Part shown: positions 7,945-16,489 of the stretch, piece after piece
How positions within the stretch are numbered: the stretch's first letter is position 1
Layout of the letters: each line of letters starts with the position of its first letter
Virus record (IMG/VR): IMGVR_UViG_3300027782_002495
Span: 1 to 48,129 of that record
From: a virus
Direction: 5' to 3' (one strand)
DNA length: 48,129 nt
Made by a program: the position numbers and the translations under genes
Notes under the pieces: generated by a model
Seen by the model: the letters and a program-made list of their open reading frames with translations, nothing else
Database searches by the model: none
What the model was told of the DNA's origin: nothing

Positions 7945-9306
7945 ATGCGTCTTTATAAAAAGAGAGTTGCGTTTTGTATTAGCGATCAACACCTTGTCCC
8001 CCACGGTGGTATTGGTCAATTTGCAAAAGGGTTTGTCGAAATGGCAAATACTATTGATTGGAAAGTTGATATTATTACAGACAAACCAACAACAAATGAG
8101 TTTGCCAAATTAGTTGAATCATTGGGGGCAAATTTAATTGCTCCCAAAAATGCTTTATCATATAAAAATCATACCGGCACATTTGCATTTACAGATTCAA
8201 TTAACTTTGAAAAGATGATTAACTTCCGTGATGCTGTTATGAATGCGTTTCATAATAACATCTATGATATGGTTGTATGTAATTCATTAGAAGCAATGCC
8301 CGCAGTATTAAGTTTTGATCTTAATAATTATATTCCAGTAGTATTCTACACGCATGAAGAGAGTATGGTATTCCGTGATACGAGAAAATTTAAAGGTGTG
8401 TTTTTAGAGAGTTGTAATGAATTCTTTAATAATTTAATGACACTTGAGAATTGCCATATCGGCACACAATCCGCACGTAATGTATCTGAAATTAAAAACA
8501 ATGGCGGAATAAGTGTAGAACATTTAAGTATGCCCATGTCTGAAAGAGAATTACTCACAAGCAATTACGCAGAACGAAAAGGTGTCTTGTATATTGGTCG
8601 TTGGGAAGATCGTAAAAATCCAGAAGCATTTTTAAAAGTAATTAAAGAGACTGGATTACCTGCAAAGATTATGACGAATGCTAACGGCAAAAAGAAATTT
8701 GAAGCTCGTCTTGCAGAGTTGGGCATTACTGATTATGAGATTAAAGCCGGTATTGTTGGCAAAGAAAAAGTTGACTTTATTAAATCTGCAAAGGTTCACT
8801 TTAATCCGTCTCTAAGAGAAAATTACCCATTCACATTTTTTGAATGTCTTGGACATATGCCTTGTATTGTTATTGACAAATCTGAATGGGTAACTAATTT
8901 TGATAGTAAATATTACATTCGTTTACCGTTAAACGAAGTAGCTGAAACATTAAAGTTAGAATATAATGCTGATCGAAAAGATCGCAACCATGATGCGTTA
9001 CAGTATATTAAGCATTTGGATTTTCAAACATCTGATAGATGGAAAAAGTTCTTATCTGGATACAATCAAACTTCTTTGGCTAGATCTGATTCGGCAAAAA
9101 TTAATGATTATTCCGAAATAAAATATGCAGACTTTATTCGTGTCCTAAATAGAACACAATTAGCTATAGATGATGTCAAAAGTGTGTTGACAAATAAGTC
9201 TAAATATAATATAATCTATACAGACAACGACACATACTTATCTAAAGATCCTAATTTTATACCAAAAGAAGAAGCTACTTCTTCACTAGAAAGCCTGTTT
9301 GCATGA
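7945..9306 (+). CDS. GT-B (GT4-like) glycosyltransferase with clamp-binding-like tail
   Basis: A 453-residue protein from the ATG at 7945; TTG and GTG codons just upstream are less likely starts. N-terminal Rossmann domain: RVAFCISDQHLVPHGGIGQFA, with the GGIGQF glycine loop usual for GT4 acceptor domains. C-terminal domain: GVLYIGRWEDRKNPEAFLK, then NPSLRENYPFTFFECLG, whose paired acidic residues match the donor-binding E-x7-E element. It lies between an early-class exonuclease and the DpdA gene, which it overlaps by four bases. The protein ends ATSSLESLFA, nearly the same as the DpdA tail SLEDLFA. This suggests both are brought to the same partner, perhaps the gp45 clamp, making DNA a candidate acceptor. 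Confidence 0.78.
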   Translation: MRLYKKRVAFCISDQHLVPHGGIGQFAKGFVEMANTIDWKVDIITDKPTTNEFAKLVESLGANLIAPKNALSYKNHTGTFAFTDSINFEKMINFRDAVMNAFHNNIYDMVVCNSLEAMPAVLSFDLNNYIPVVFYTHEESMVFRDTRKFKGVFLESCNEFFNNLMTLENCHIGTQSARNVSEIKNNGGISVEHLSMPMSERELLTSNYAERKGVLYIGRWEDRKNPEAFLKVIKETGLPAKIMTNANGKKKFEARLAELGITDYEIKAGIVGKEKVDFIKSAKVHFNPSLRENYPFTFFECLGHMPCIVIDKSEWVTNFDSKYYIRLPLNEVAETLKLEYNADRKDRNHDALQYIKHLDFQTSDRWKKFLSGYNQTSLARSDSAKINDYSEIKYADFIRVLNRTQLAIDDVKSVLTNKSKYNIIYTDNDTYLSKDPNFIPKEEATSSLESLFA

Positions 9307-10589
9307 GAACATATGAATACGTAATTTCTGGCCCAGCATATTTACGCTTGGGTGCAGAACAATGTAATGACCCTGTAGTATTAGAAATGATGCTCGACAT
9401 GATTAGTCGAGTATGTCACAATCAAAACAACCACACATTCTCACTATTGTATAATGGGTTTACAGAAAAGAACTTTGGACCCAAGTTACAAAAGTTTCGC
9501 CCTTCAATTAATAACATTCATGCTGACTCTGGTGGTTTGCAGATTATTACACGTGGTTTGAAAAATACTCTAGATGTAAGAGAAAAAGTTTATTTGAATC
9601 AAGGCACATATGCAGACATTGGTATGTCTTTTGACGAGATTCCTGTTAAGACAACTTCTACAAGTGGCGTATCATCTAAGATTGATACCAAGCGTAGATA
9701 TGCGGACATGGATAATTTTGACGATTATGCAAGACAAACTGGTCGAAATGTAAAAGCACAAATTGAAACATTCGATAAGATGGGTAGTAAATGTAGACCA
9801 TTCGTTATTATGCAGGGTTCATCTCAAGAATCCTATGCACGTTGGGCAAAATTAGCACTTGAAGAAATTACCCCTGCATTGCATCATCGTATTGGTGGTC
9901 TTGCTATGGGATCAGCTGCTCTAGGTATGGGTCAATTAGAAGATGTTAAACGAGCATTTTATGTTACTCAGATGCCATATACTAGACCATTTCATTTACA
10001 CGTATTGGGCGTAGGTGCATTACGTCGTATTCTTCCTTATATTTGTTTTAGTCAATCTGGTTTATATGAAGGCATTGATATCTCATATGACTCAACAACG
10101 CATTCTATGTCATTGGATAATGGATTGTTTTATTTTTCATTCGCTAAAAAAGCAGCAGGCTCACCATATGGTGGAACATCTGTAAAAATGGGTAGAGAAT
10201 ATTCTAACATTTACAGAACAGTTACTAAAGAAATTAATACAGTGTGTGGAACAAATTATACCCCTGAAGAATATCACATCTTGATGAATAGAGGTGTAGG
10301 TGTTCATTTAGAAGCAGGTGGACAATTTGTAGATATTATGCGAGCTCGCCTTGCTTTTATTTTAACAAACGTACATAATTTTACTCACGATGTAAATGCT
10401 TTAACGGAATCTAAAGAATTGTTTTTAAAGTTCTGCAGAGAAAAAGATTGCGAAAATGAATATGCTACATTATTTGATGTTAAGACACTTGCTGATTTTG
10501 AGCACTGGGAAAAGAACGTAGGCAAACATATGGATTCCGAACCAGTTAATACACAACCGCCCGTTTCACTTGAGGATTTATTTGCATGA
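9303..10589 (+). CDS. dpdA: DpdA-type 7-deazaguanine transglycosylase (TGT superfamily)
   Basis: A 428-residue member of the tRNA-guanine transglycosylase superfamily, most like the phage DpdA enzymes that exchange guanine in DNA for a 7-deazaguanine. Seen: HADSGGLQI with Asp75 (cf. DSGGFQ in TGT), IGGLAMGS (~197-204, the GGLAVGE-like base-binding loop) and YDSTTHSMS with Asp263 at the place expected for the catalytic nucleophile (Asp264 in E. coli TGT). It lacks an obvious CxCxxC zinc site at its C-terminus, which is common in TGTs but not in all DpdAs. Clustering with folE, queD and queE supports DNA modification. The last seven residues are SLEDLFA. Confidence 0.85.
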   Translation: MRTYEYVISGPAYLRLGAEQCNDPVVLEMMLDMISRVCHNQNNHTFSLLYNGFTEKNFGPKLQKFRPSINNIHADSGGLQIITRGLKNTLDVREKVYLNQGTYADIGMSFDEIPVKTTSTSGVSSKIDTKRRYADMDNFDDYARQTGRNVKAQIETFDKMGSKCRPFVIMQGSSQESYARWAKLALEEITPALHHRIGGLAMGSAALGMGQLEDVKRAFYVTQMPYTRPFHLHVLGVGALRRILPYICFSQSGLYEGIDISYDSTTHSMSLDNGLFYFSFAKKAAGSPYGGTSVKMGREYSNIYRTVTKEINTVCGTNYTPEEYHILMNRGVGVHLEAGGQFVDIMRARLAFILTNVHNFTHDVNALTESKELFLKFCREKDCENEYATLFDVKTLADFEHWEKNVGKHMDSEPVNTQPPVSLEDLFA

Positions 10590-11038
10590 CCGATATTATT
10601 TCAGACGATCCAGTATTTTTTACAGATACAATTATACACAGTAAACTAATTAAAAAGAAAAGTTCTATTTGGGTTACCTTTCAAAAAGAGGGTATTCATA
10701 AATATCCTCAAGCTGCAACTGATCCTAAATTAGCAACAGGCGACTGGCTAGACGTTTCATTCTTAGGAACACCTCATAGACATATTTTTCACTTTCGAGT
10801 AGAGATGGAAGTATTTCATGATGATCGAGATGTTGAATTTATCCAAGCAAAACGCATTATGGAAAAGTGGTATTCGGATGGCACGCTACAATTAGATTTT
10901 AAATCGTGTGAAATGATGGCAAATGATCTTTTTGATAAATGTTATGTTCAATGGCCTGACAGAGATTATACTATTGAAGTATCAGAAGATGGTGAAAACG
11001 GTTGTAGAATTAGTTTTGAAAGGATAGCGGGTGAGTAA
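10586..11038 (+). CDS. Unknown protein between DpdA and a glycosyltransferase
   Basis: A 150-residue acidic protein overlapping dpdA by four bases (ATGA) and the next gene by eight. Recognisable blocks are WLDVSFLGTPHRHIFHF, VFHDDRDVEFIQAKRIMEKWY and a C-terminal strand pair ending in CRISFERIAGE. The His-rich GTPHRHIFHF could bind metal. I do not recognise a named family. Its fixed position between DpdA and a glycosyltransferase makes a role in the modification pathway likely, for instance as an accessory or specificity subunit, but this is inference from context only. Confidence 0.75.
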   Translation: MTDIISDDPVFFTDTIIHSKLIKKKSSIWVTFQKEGIHKYPQAATDPKLATGDWLDVSFLGTPHRHIFHFRVEMEVFHDDRDVEFIQAKRIMEKWYSDGTLQLDFKSCEMMANDLFDKCYVQWPDRDYTIEVSEDGENGCRISFERIAGE

Positions 11039-12200
11039 ATTATATTATATGGGTTTAGAACCCTATGAAGGTCGTTATACTTTACAATTACAACAATGGA
11101 GCGAAGCTGCATTTAAACGCAGAGGTATTGACTATGAAGTAATTCATGGTGATATTTTAGATGACTCTAAAGCAATTGTCACGGGTCAAGTACTTGATGC
11201 CCATGGGCGTAGTTATTATTCGTTGACACAAATGGCTAATCTTATTAAGAAGATGAAAGCTGGTGAAATTACTTGGCAAGATACAATCTTTTTTGAAGAT
11301 ATGTTTACTCCCGGAATTGAGGCATTGCCCTATATTATGGATCAAGTAAGTTTTGAGTATCAACCTCGAATCTTTGTACGTTGTCTTGCACAAACAATTG
11401 ATCCGGATGATTTTGTTCACGTATGGGATATGCAGAAGTGGATGGGTCTATACGAAAAGATGACAGATCAATTTGTTACCGGTGTACTTGCATCTAACGA
11501 AGAGATGGTCGCTCATATGAAAATTGCAGGATGGGAAGCACCTGTTTTTAATATCTCCGGACTAGCATTTGATAAAGATGAAGTTCGTGGTCGTGTATCC
11601 ACTCGCATTCCATTTAATGAGCGTAAACTTCGTGTAGTATTTGCTGCAAGATTCGATCAAGAAAAACAACCTGATTTCTTTATGGATCTAATTGAAAGAT
11701 ATCACACAATTAATCCCAATGTAGAGTTTGCTGTTCTTTCAGGCGGCCCTTTACGTAGTAATAACGAAAAATATTTAGCTCGCGCGCGAGCAATGGAAAA
11801 GACTCACAATTTTAAAATCTATGAGAATCTTAAGAAGAATGAATACTATGAATTGTTAGGTGATTCTCGAGTATTGTTTAATTGTGCCTTGCAGGATTGG
11901 GTAAGTAATACAGCATCAGAAGCAGATGCATTAGGTACAAATTGTTTGTATCCTGCGTACAGATCATTCCCCGAAACATTTGCTAATGATCGTGAATGTT
12001 TATACATCCCATGGTCGCAAGATGATGCAGTATTTAAATTAAATACATTGTTGTTTCAAGAGAGAGCAAACTTAGGTAAGCTGTCTGATTGGACGTCTGG
12101 TACTATTGATCGTTGCTTAGATATTATGTTTGAAGATAATTCTAAATGGTATCGTAGCGGTAAGGATTACAGAGATTATGTCCCAGCAGCCAAGTACTAA
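11031..12200 (+). CDS. Second GT-B glycosyltransferase of the deazaguanine operon
   Basis: A 389-residue protein starting at GTG with AAAGGA upstream; it overlaps the previous stop. The C-terminal domain is typical GT-B: KLRVVFAARFDQEKQPDFF, then FAVLSGGPL, NLKKNEYYELLGDSRVLFNCALQDW and SNTASEADALGTNCLYP, which carries the acidic donor-sugar contact. The N-terminal domain is divergent, with DTIFFEDMFTPGIEAL, similar to GT-B phage enzymes of unknown acceptor. It is transcribed with dpdA and is followed, with a 23-base overlap, by a GalE-like epimerase that could make its donor. T4 alpha- and beta-glucosyltransferases also have GT-B folds and act on DNA, so DNA is a reasonable candidate acceptor here. 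Confidence 0.75.
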   Translation: MSKLYYMGLEPYEGRYTLQLQQWSEAAFKRRGIDYEVIHGDILDDSKAIVTGQVLDAHGRSYYSLTQMANLIKKMKAGEITWQDTIFFEDMFTPGIEALPYIMDQVSFEYQPRIFVRCLAQTIDPDDFVHVWDMQKWMGLYEKMTDQFVTGVLASNEEMVAHMKIAGWEAPVFNISGLAFDKDEVRGRVSTRIPFNERKLRVVFAARFDQEKQPDFFMDLIERYHTINPNVEFAVLSGGPLRSNNEKYLARARAMEKTHNFKIYENLKKNEYYELLGDSRVLFNCALQDWVSNTASEADALGTNCLYPAYRSFPETFANDRECLYIPWSQDDAVFKLNTLLFQERANLGKLSDWTSGTIDRCLDIMFEDNSKWYRSGKDYRDYVPAAKY

Positions 12201-13200
12201 ATTAGTTGTTGTTACTGGTTCTGCCGGTTATATCGGTGGACAGACTTGTATCGAATTAAAGAAACAAGGATACGAAGTTATCGGTATTGATAACAGACAT
12301 AACGAACATCTTGACGAATATCAAGATGAATACCTACAATGTGATTTTACAGATATGGATGCGTTTAGTCTGTATAAAAAGGTTTATCCTGTAGCAATTA
12401 TCCATTGTGCCGGTACTAGTTTAGTTGGTCCTAGTATGCAAAATCCAGGCCATTACTTTCACAATAATGTATCTAAAACAAATTTACTATTAGACTTTGT
12501 TGCTAAACATATTCCAAAAACTAAAATTATTTTTAGTAGTAGCGCATCTGTTTATGGAATTCCTACAACAAAAACACCATTAAGAGAAAACGATAAGGTA
12601 GATCCAATATCTCCGTATGGCGAATCTAAGTTAATGGTTGAACATTTATTGGAATGGTATCATCGATGCCACAAATTAAATTATACCGTATTTAGATATT
12701 TTAATGCGTGTGGTGCAGATGATAAAGGTCAACATGGCCAAGAACCAAATGCGACACATATATTTGCCAAACTATTTGAAGCAGTCAAAAATAATACAGC
12801 ATTTACTTTAAATGGTGCAGACTATGACACACCTGACGGAACTTGTATTAGAGATTACATTCATGTTCAAGATATTGCGCTTGCACATATAAAAGCTATT
12901 GACAATTCTATTCAAGGCATATATAATTTAGGTATGTTACAGGGACATTCCAATCTACAAATTCAAATACTTGTAGAAAGAATTACCAATAAAGAAATTG
13001 TAACATTTATTAATAGGCGACGCGAAGGAGACCCTCCATCGTTAGTTGCTGATAGTACAATGTTTAAACGTCTTGCAGATTGGACTCCTTATTATAATAT
13101 GACAGATGTTTTATTATCACTTAATAAATGGTATAATTCTCCAACATATGAGGCTTTAACAAAACAGCGGTCTTTCCCGAACATTCATCCCGCTTTATAA
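12178..13200 (+). CDS. galE: UDP-glucose 4-epimerase-like enzyme (GalE family)
   Basis: Extended short-chain dehydrogenase of 340 residues from the ATG at 12178 (E. coli GalE has 338). Visible: VVVTGSAGYIGG (NAD-binding GxxGxxG), IHCAGTSLVGPSMQNP (cf. IHFAGLKAVGES in GalE), SSSASVYG (catalytic Ser/Thr region), SPYGESKLMVE (YxxxK), and NACGAD with a late CIRDYIHVQDIA. These match GalE closely rather than RmlB or Gmd. It likely interconverts UDP-Glc/UDP-Gal or the N-acetyl forms. It sits between a glycosyltransferase and queD, so it may supply the sugar donor for the two GT-B enzymes of this operon. Confidence 0.85.
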   Translation: MSQQPSTKLVVVTGSAGYIGGQTCIELKKQGYEVIGIDNRHNEHLDEYQDEYLQCDFTDMDAFSLYKKVYPVAIIHCAGTSLVGPSMQNPGHYFHNNVSKTNLLLDFVAKHIPKTKIIFSSSASVYGIPTTKTPLRENDKVDPISPYGESKLMVEHLLEWYHRCHKLNYTVFRYFNACGADDKGQHGQEPNATHIFAKLFEAVKNNTAFTLNGADYDTPDGTCIRDYIHVQDIALAHIKAIDNSIQGIYNLGMLQGHSNLQIQILVERITNKEIVTFINRRREGDPPSLVADSTMFKRLADWTPYYNMTDVLLSLNKWYNSPTYEALTKQRSFPNIHPAL

Positions 13201-13238
13201 ATTCTGCATGTCGTCAAACTTACTTAAAGAGGCAAGAG

Positions 13239-13721
13239 ATGGCAAATAAAAAATTCTTCTCAACAAAAACATATAGACAAATAGGTCCTGTAGCTTACAG
13301 GCAATGGCGCGCAGATTCTCATTGTAATTTAATTCATGGTTATGCCATGAGTTTTCATTTCGAATTTGAAGCAGATACATTGGATGCCCGTAATTGGGTA
13401 ACTGATTTCGGTGGGTTACGACCACTTAAAGACAAGCTAGAAGAATGGTTTGACCACACTCTACTAGTTGCACAAGATGATCCAATGCGCGAACATCTAT
13501 TGGAATTGGGTAGATTAAAACTAGCTAAGATTACAGAAGTAGAACGTACAGGATGTGAGGGGTTATCCGACTTCTTATATGAATATATTAACACAATCTT
13601 TTTACCTAATTGCGGTAGCGAAGAAGCTAAGCGAGTTTGGTGCTGCCGAGTAGAAGTTCGCGAGACTGATTCTAATATGGCAGGCCGTTCTGGTCATAGA
13701 GAAGACAACGAATTTAATTAA
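13239..13721 (+). CDS. queD: QueD-like 6-carboxytetrahydropterin synthase, variant metal site
   Basis: Makes 6-carboxytetrahydropterin from dihydroneopterin triphosphate. A 160-residue protein (E. coli QueD 121, related enzymes up to ~150). The aligned core is SHCNLIHGYAMSF (residues 27-39, cf. KCGRLHGHSF), DFGGLRPLK (cf. DFAELK), WFDHTLL (cf. LDHHYL) and VEVRETDSN (cf. VKETCT). Catalytic Cys29 and Glu of the RET motif are kept. Two of the three canonical zinc histidines appear to be tyrosines (Tyr20, Tyr35); His33 and a nearby His28 remain. It starts 38 bases after the epimerase with AAGAGG upstream, and ends the deazaguanine block. Confidence 0.85.
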   Translation: MANKKFFSTKTYRQIGPVAYRQWRADSHCNLIHGYAMSFHFEFEADTLDARNWVTDFGGLRPLKDKLEEWFDHTLLVAQDDPMREHLLELGRLKLAKITEVERTGCEGLSDFLYEYINTIFLPNCGSEEAKRVWCCRVEVRETDSNMAGRSGHREDNEFN

Positions 13722-13724
13722 TAC

Positions 13725-14780
13725 ATGAAACTTTGTTTATTGGGTGATACTCATTTTGGTGTTAGAAATGATTCTAAAGCATTTCACGCTTATTATGAGA
13801 AATTTTATAGTGAGGTATTTATACCTTATTTGTTAGAGCATAATATTGATACTGTTATTCAATTAGGCGATCTATTTGATCGTAGGAAATATATCAATTT
13901 TAATTCTCTTGCAGAAGCAAGACGATACTTCTTTGATCCATTAGAAGCAAACGGCATTAAACTTCTAACACTAATCGGCAATCATGATATTTTCTGGAAA
14001 GAAAGTCTTGATGTTAATTCGCCTGACCTATTATTAAAAGACTACGGCAACATTACGATCTATCAAGAGCCAGGTAAATTTGTATATGATAACATTACCT
14101 TTGATATTGTCCCGTGGATTTGTAAACAAAATGAAGCAGATATTGCATCATTTATAGATCAAAGTTCTGCAGATTATTGCGTAGGTCATTTTGAGATTGC
14201 AGGATTTCAAATGATGAAAGGTATCGACAACCATGAAGGAGTTGATCGTAGTTACTTTAAACAATATAAACAAGTAATAAGTGGACATTTTCATACTAAA
14301 TCATCTGAAGGCAATATTACATACTTAGGTACTCCGTATGAGTTAACCTGGAATGATGAAAGTGATCCTAAAGGGTTTTTCATATTTGACACCGAAACAC
14401 ATGATATAGAATTTATTCAGAATCCATATACTATTTTTACTAAGTTCTATTACGACGATGATAAATTTGATCCTGACACAATTGATGTATCTATTTTTAC
14501 TAGTCAACACGTTAAATTAGTTGTTGTTAAAAAGAAAGACTTTGTTAAATTTGAGAAATTTATAGAGCGAATTTATAAACAAGACCCATTAGAATTAAAA
14601 ATTATTGAGGATTTTTCCGAATTTGAATCTGAAGCATTAGATGCTTCAATTGATTTAGAAGATACTATGACTCTGTTATCTAATTATGTAGATAGCGTTG
14701 AGACTGATGTAGACAAGGAAAGACTTAAAACATTGCTAAAAACATTATACGTTGAAGCACAACATTACGAACAAGCATGA
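13725..14780 (+). CDS. 47: Recombination endonuclease subunit gp47 (Mre11/SbcD-like)
   Basis: A 351-residue calcineurin-like nuclease (T4 gp47 has 339). With gp46 it resects DNA ends for recombination-dependent replication. Five phosphodiesterase motifs are present: GDTHFG (Asp8, His10), LGDLFDRR, IGNHDIFW, VGHFEIAGF and ISGHFHTK. The distal ~90 residues are the acidic, helical capping/gp46-contact region. The stop overlaps the gp46 start by four bases, as in T4-like phages. Confidence 0.96.
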   Translation: MKLCLLGDTHFGVRNDSKAFHAYYEKFYSEVFIPYLLEHNIDTVIQLGDLFDRRKYINFNSLAEARRYFFDPLEANGIKLLTLIGNHDIFWKESLDVNSPDLLLKDYGNITIYQEPGKFVYDNITFDIVPWICKQNEADIASFIDQSSADYCVGHFEIAGFQMMKGIDNHEGVDRSYFKQYKQVISGHFHTKSSEGNITYLGTPYELTWNDESDPKGFFIFDTETHDIEFIQNPYTIFTKFYYDDDKFDPDTIDVSIFTSQHVKLVVVKKKDFVKFEKFIERIYKQDPLELKIIEDFSEFESEALDASIDLEDTMTLLSNYVDSVETDVDKERLKTLLKTLYVEAQHYEQA

Positions 14781-16489
14781 TTAGATTTACAAAGATCAGA
14801 TGGAAAAACTTTCTTTCAACCGGTGGCCAATTTACAGAAATTGATTTTGAAAGTTCGCCCTCAACTTTAATTGTGGGTGAAAATGGCGCAGGCAAAAGTA
14901 CAATTCTTGATGCTATTTGTTTTGTATTGTTTAATAAACCTTTTAGGAATATTAACAAGCCGCAATTAATGAATACAATTAATGGTAAGAATCTTATTGT
15001 TGAGGTTGAATTTAGTATTGGTCAGAAAGACTATAAAATAATTCGAGGAATAAAGCCCGGCGTATTTGAAATATACTGCGATGGCAACATTCTTAATCAA
15101 GATGCAGCTGTAAAGGATTATCAGAAGTATCTTGAAGAAGCAATTTTAAAATTAAATTATAAATCATTCACACAAATTGTTATTCTTGGATCGGCTTCAT
15201 TCACGCCTTTTATGCAATTGTCATTGGGCGTTAGACGTGAAATTATTGAAGACATTTTAGATATACAAGTATTTTCGGTGATGAATACTGTATTAAAAGA
15301 TAAGTCAAATGAATTAAAAACTAAAATATCTGAAATTGAATCTGTTATTGAATTGGGTAAAAATAAGGTTAAGTTGCAACAGCAATACATTGCAACGCTT
15401 GAAACTGATAAGCAAAAGAAAGTAGACGATGTACAAAAGCGAATATCTGAAACGAATACAGAAATACTACAACTTAATGCCTGTTTGCTGGCAGAACAAG
15501 AAACAGAAGGAAATCTTAAATCCTCGATATCAGACTCCGTTGAGAAACGTAACAAGCGTACGGAAATGGGATCTTTGCTTAAAAAACTTTCCGAAAGAGT
15601 TAAGGATCAGGAAGGTAGCATACAATTTTACAACGAACATGATGTATGTCCAACGTGTAGCCAAGGTCTTGACGATGACCTCAAGAACTCCGCTATCACA
15701 CTCCATACACATAAACGCGAGGAAGTTGAAACCGCAATTGAAACCCTTGCCACTCAACTCGAAACTATTGAAGCTAGACTTAATGAGATTAATGATGTCG
15801 AAGAGAAAATCTCTGAACATAAAAGCAACATCATTGCCTATAGTTCAAAAATTATTGCGTCGCAAAATTATATTCAAAAGTTACAGGCGGACTTGGCAAG
15901 CAACACTAATGATACGGCAAACATTGAAGATGAAACGAGGCAACTTAAAACCTTGGCCAAGGAAGTTGTAGGCGCCGCAGGTGAAAAAAGTAAATTATCG
16001 GAAGATAAACATTATTTAGATATTGCCGGAATCTTGTTAAAGGATACCGGAATTAAAACAAAGATCATTAGACAATACTTACCTGTTATAAATAAATTAG
16101 TAAACAAGTATTTAACCGCAATGGACTTCTTTGTTCATTTTGAGTTGGATGAATCATTCAATGAAGTAATTAAATCTAGACACAGAGACGAATTTAGTTA
16201 TGCTTCATTTAGTGAGGGTGAAAAGCAAAGAATTGATTTGGCATTGTTATTTACATGGCGTACTATTGCTAAGATGAAAAATAGTGCAAGTACAAACTTG
16301 TTACTATTAGATGAAGTATTTGATTCTTCATTAGATGCAAATGGTACAGACTATGTCATGAATTTGTTAAATACTATAGGTGACGATGCAAATGTGTTTG
16401 TTATATCGCATAAAGGCGATCAATTAATAGATAAATTTAAATCAGTTATTAAGTTTCAAAAGTATCAAAATTTTAGTAGAATAGTATGA
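14777..16489 (+). CDS. 46: Recombination endonuclease subunit gp46 (Rad50/SbcC-like)
   Basis: A 570-residue SMC-like ATPase (T4 gp46 has 560). Walker A is VGENGAGKST (~34-43), the ABC signature is FSEGEKQRIDLAL, and Walker B is LLLLDEVFDSSLD. Between them lie two long coiled-coil arms separated by a zinc hook, CPTC (Cys291, Cys294), which pairs two Rad50-type molecules. It is coupled to gp47 upstream and overlaps peptide deformylase by four bases downstream. Confidence 0.96.
   Translation: MIRFTKIRWKNFLSTGGQFTEIDFESSPSTLIVGENGAGKSTILDAICFVLFNKPFRNINKPQLMNTINGKNLIVEVEFSIGQKDYKIIRGIKPGVFEIYCDGNILNQDAAVKDYQKYLEEAILKLNYKSFTQIVILGSASFTPFMQLSLGVRREIIEDILDIQVFSVMNTVLKDKSNELKTKISEIESVIELGKNKVKLQQQYIATLETDKQKKVDDVQKRISETNTEILQLNACLLAEQETEGNLKSSISDSVEKRNKRTEMGSLLKKLSERVKDQEGSIQFYNEHDVCPTCSQGLDDDLKNSAITLHTHKREEVETAIETLATQLETIEARLNEINDVEEKISEHKSNIIAYSSKIIASQNYIQKLQADLASNTNDTANIEDETRQLKTLAKEVVGAAGEKSKLSEDKHYLDIAGILLKDTGIKTKIIRQYLPVINKLVNKYLTAMDFFVHFELDESFNEVIKSRHRDEFSYASFSEGEKQRIDLALLFTWRTIAKMKNSASTNLLLLDEVFDSSLDANGTDYVMNLLNTIGDDANVFVISHKGDQLIDKFKSVIKFQKYQNFSRIV

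Noticed and set aside
16087-16094. TATAAATA inside gp46, and another at 32635-32642 inside the SDR gene
   Set aside because: Several such 8-mers are expected by chance in AT-rich coding DNA, and neither lies close before a start codon.
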